Assembly: GCA_047602645.1 (NCBI GenBank)
Contig: JASGGU010000062.1
Span: forward strand, 1-23,305
DNA from: JAEYFP01 sp047602645
Lineage (GTDB): Bacteria; Bacillota; Clostridia; Lachnospirales; Lachnospiraceae
DNA: 23,305 nt
Direction of reading: 5' to 3'
Made by a program: the position numbers and the translations under genes. The number at the start of each line of letters is the position of its first letter. Positions within the stretch are counted from its first letter, which is position 1. This document shows positions 22,033 through 23,305 of the stretch, piece by piece. The notes beneath the pieces are model-generated. The model had not been told where the DNA came from and ran no database searches. It was given only the letters and a program-made list of their open reading frames with translations.

Positions 22033-23223
22033 ATGCCAAATCGCGAAGAGAAGCGAAATCTGGAAACCATTCCCGTTGGTTCCCTGCGTATGATCCCTTT
22101 GGAGGGATGCAGAGAATTGGGAGAAAAAATCGACAAATATCTGATCAAATGGAGAGCAGAGCGAGAGAACGAGCACAAGGCATCTCTTGCATTTGCCGGA
22201 TACCAACGGGATTCTTATATCCTCAATGCTAAAATTTCACGCTTCGGCACGGGAGAAGCAAAAGGAATTATCAACGAATCTGTCCGTGGCACCGATCTTT
22301 ATCTTTTAGTTGATGTCAGCAATTACAGCCTCACCTATTCACTCTGCGGTTATAAAAACCGCATGTCCCCCGATGACCACTACCAGGATTTAAAGCGCAT
22401 CATCGCTGCAGTCGGCGGCAAAGCAAGAAGAATTACGGTCATCATGCCTTTCCTCTATGAAAGCAGACAGCATAAAAGAAATACAAGAGAATCCTTAGAC
22501 TGTGCCATCGCACTGCAGGAACTTGTTCATATGGGTGTGGATAACATCATCACGTTTGACGCGCATGATGCCCGTGTACAGAACGCAATTCCACTTTCCG
22601 GCTTTGAAACGATCCAGCCTGCATACCAGTTTATCAAGGGATTACTGCGCAAAGTAAAGGATATTCAGCTTGATTCAAACCACATGATGGTCATCAGTCC
22701 CGATGAAGGCGGTATGAGCCGGGCAATCTACATGGCAAACGTCCTCGGCCTTGATATGGGTATGTTCTATAAAAGAAGGGATTATACGCAGGTCATCAAC
22801 GGCCGGAATCCGATTGTTTCCCATGAATTTTTAGGGGCCTCCGTAGAGGGTAAGGACGTCCTCGTCATCGACGACATGATTTCCTCCGGCGAAAGCGTTC
22901 TGGATGTTGCAAGACAGCTTAAGAAGCGGAATGCGAAGCGTATTTTCATTGCCTCTACGTTCGGACTGTTCACGAATGGTCTCGCTGCATTTGACGATGC
23001 CTACGAGGAGGGAATTATTGATAAGGTCCTGACCACAAACCTGATCTACCAGACTCCGGAGCTGCTCGAAAAGCCCTACTACATCAATTGTGACTTGAGT
23101 AAATATATTGCTTACATTATTGATACGCTCAATCACGATACGTCCATCAGCGACTTGCTCGATCCGAACGACCGGATCCAGAATCTTCTCTCGGAATATA
23201 AAGCAGCACAGGAGAACAAATAA
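22033..23223 (+). CDS. prs: Divergent ribose-phosphate pyrophosphokinase (PRPP synthetase)
   Basis: Predicted to transfer pyrophosphate from ATP to ribose 5-phosphate, giving PRPP for nucleotides, histidine and tryptophan. At 396 residues it is about 80 longer than usual Prs (~315). Recognisable features are RFGTGEAKGIINESVRGTD (~70-88; classical FxDGE reads FGTGE), SRQHKR (144-149; classical ARQDRK), DAHDARVQ (176-183), YKRR (246-249) and the PRPP loop VLVIDDMISSGES (276-288). In the PRPP loop the classical DT(A/G)GT part is replaced by SSGES. Extra residues sit near the N terminus (~40-65) and at the C terminus. A GTG at 22018 overlaps the dnaI stop, but GAGG about 9 nt before the ATG at 22033 favours the latter. 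It is the last gene of the replication operon. A phosphoribosyltransferase-fold paralogue is the alternative. Confidence 0.85.
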   Translation: MPNREEKRNLETIPVGSLRMIPLEGCRELGEKIDKYLIKWRAERENEHKASLAFAGYQRDSYILNAKISRFGTGEAKGIINESVRGTDLYLLVDVSNYSLTYSLCGYKNRMSPDDHYQDLKRIIAAVGGKARRITVIMPFLYESRQHKRNTRESLDCAIALQELVHMGVDNIITFDAHDARVQNAIPLSGFETIQPAYQFIKGLLRKVKDIQLDSNHMMVISPDEGGMSRAIYMANVLGLDMGMFYKRRDYTQVINGRNPIVSHEFLGASVEGKDVLVIDDMISSGESVLDVARQLKKRNAKRIFIASTFGLFTNGLAAFDDAYEEGIIDKVLTTNLIYQTPELLEKPYYINCDLSKYIAYIIDTLNHDTSISDLLDPNDRIQNLLSEYKAAQENK

Positions 23224-23236
23224 ATTTGATTTGAAC

Positions 23237-23282
23237 AAAAGCTGTGCAGCTGCGTATCCCGTACGGAGTGCTTTTATTTTAT
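23237..23282 (+). terminator. Probable terminator after prs
   Basis: AAAAGC (23237-23242) pairs with GCTTTT (23270-23275), enclosing GCTG/CAGC and CGTA/TACG mini-stems, and is followed by ATTTTAT. It begins 13 bases after the prs stop. The branched stem is imperfect. Confidence 0.5.
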
Positions 23283-23305
23283 AGGAAACTAAAACTTTAC
23301 TACTG

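Overview
The window looks like a chromosomal segment from a spore-lineage, low-to-moderate GC Firmicute, most likely a Lachnospiraceae-type Clostridium relative. The clues are a two-subunit GlgC/GlgD ADP-glucose pyrophosphorylase, SpoVG, a DnaB/DnaD-domain helicase-loading protein next to a DnaI-type loader, a CheD-containing chemotaxis operon, and AGGAGG-type ribosome sites before almost every gene. No transposase, phage gene, tRNA, rRNA or CRISPR array was seen.

Layout: every gene from 54 to 17859 is on the minus strand and every gene from 18229 to 23223 is on the plus strand, with the divergence point at about 17.9-18.2 kb. Read in the minus direction, the first block is glgC-glgD (glycogen precursor synthesis, overlapping genes), then spoVG with its own terminator, then pth-mfd (translation and repair housekeeping), then fba with its own promoter and terminator. 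The last minus-strand block is a seven-gene signalling operon: a STAND/LuxR (MalT-like) regulator, cheA, cheW, cheR, cheB, cheD and a cytoplasmic PAS histidine kinase. These genes are tightly packed, with short gaps, one stop codon inside a Shine-Dalgarno, and probable translational coupling. No MCP, CheY, CheC or flagellar gene is in the window, so the receptor and the output response regulator must be elsewhere.

On the plus strand, murC (cell wall) is followed by a 285-bp gap and then an operon of a DnaB-like helicase-loading protein, a DnaI-like AAA+ loader and an unusual PRPP synthetase. The gap holds six DnaA-box-like nonamers, two of them in the opposite arms of a large inverted repeat, directly before the helicase-loading genes. 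I consider this the most interesting signal in the window. The second is a structured-RNA candidate at 18053-18158, between glgC and murC, which combines a nested helix with an overlapping terminator-like hairpin.

SpoVG, Pth, Mfd and Prs are also neighbours near the origin in Bacillus subtilis, so the window may be an altered version of that neighbourhood. Several promoters share the same design, an extended -10 (TGn before the -10) with a mediocre -35 at 17 bp. Start codons were revised where the ribosome site clearly favoured another start: cheA, cheD, spoVG, murC, dnaI-like, prs, the LuxR gene and the histidine kinase.
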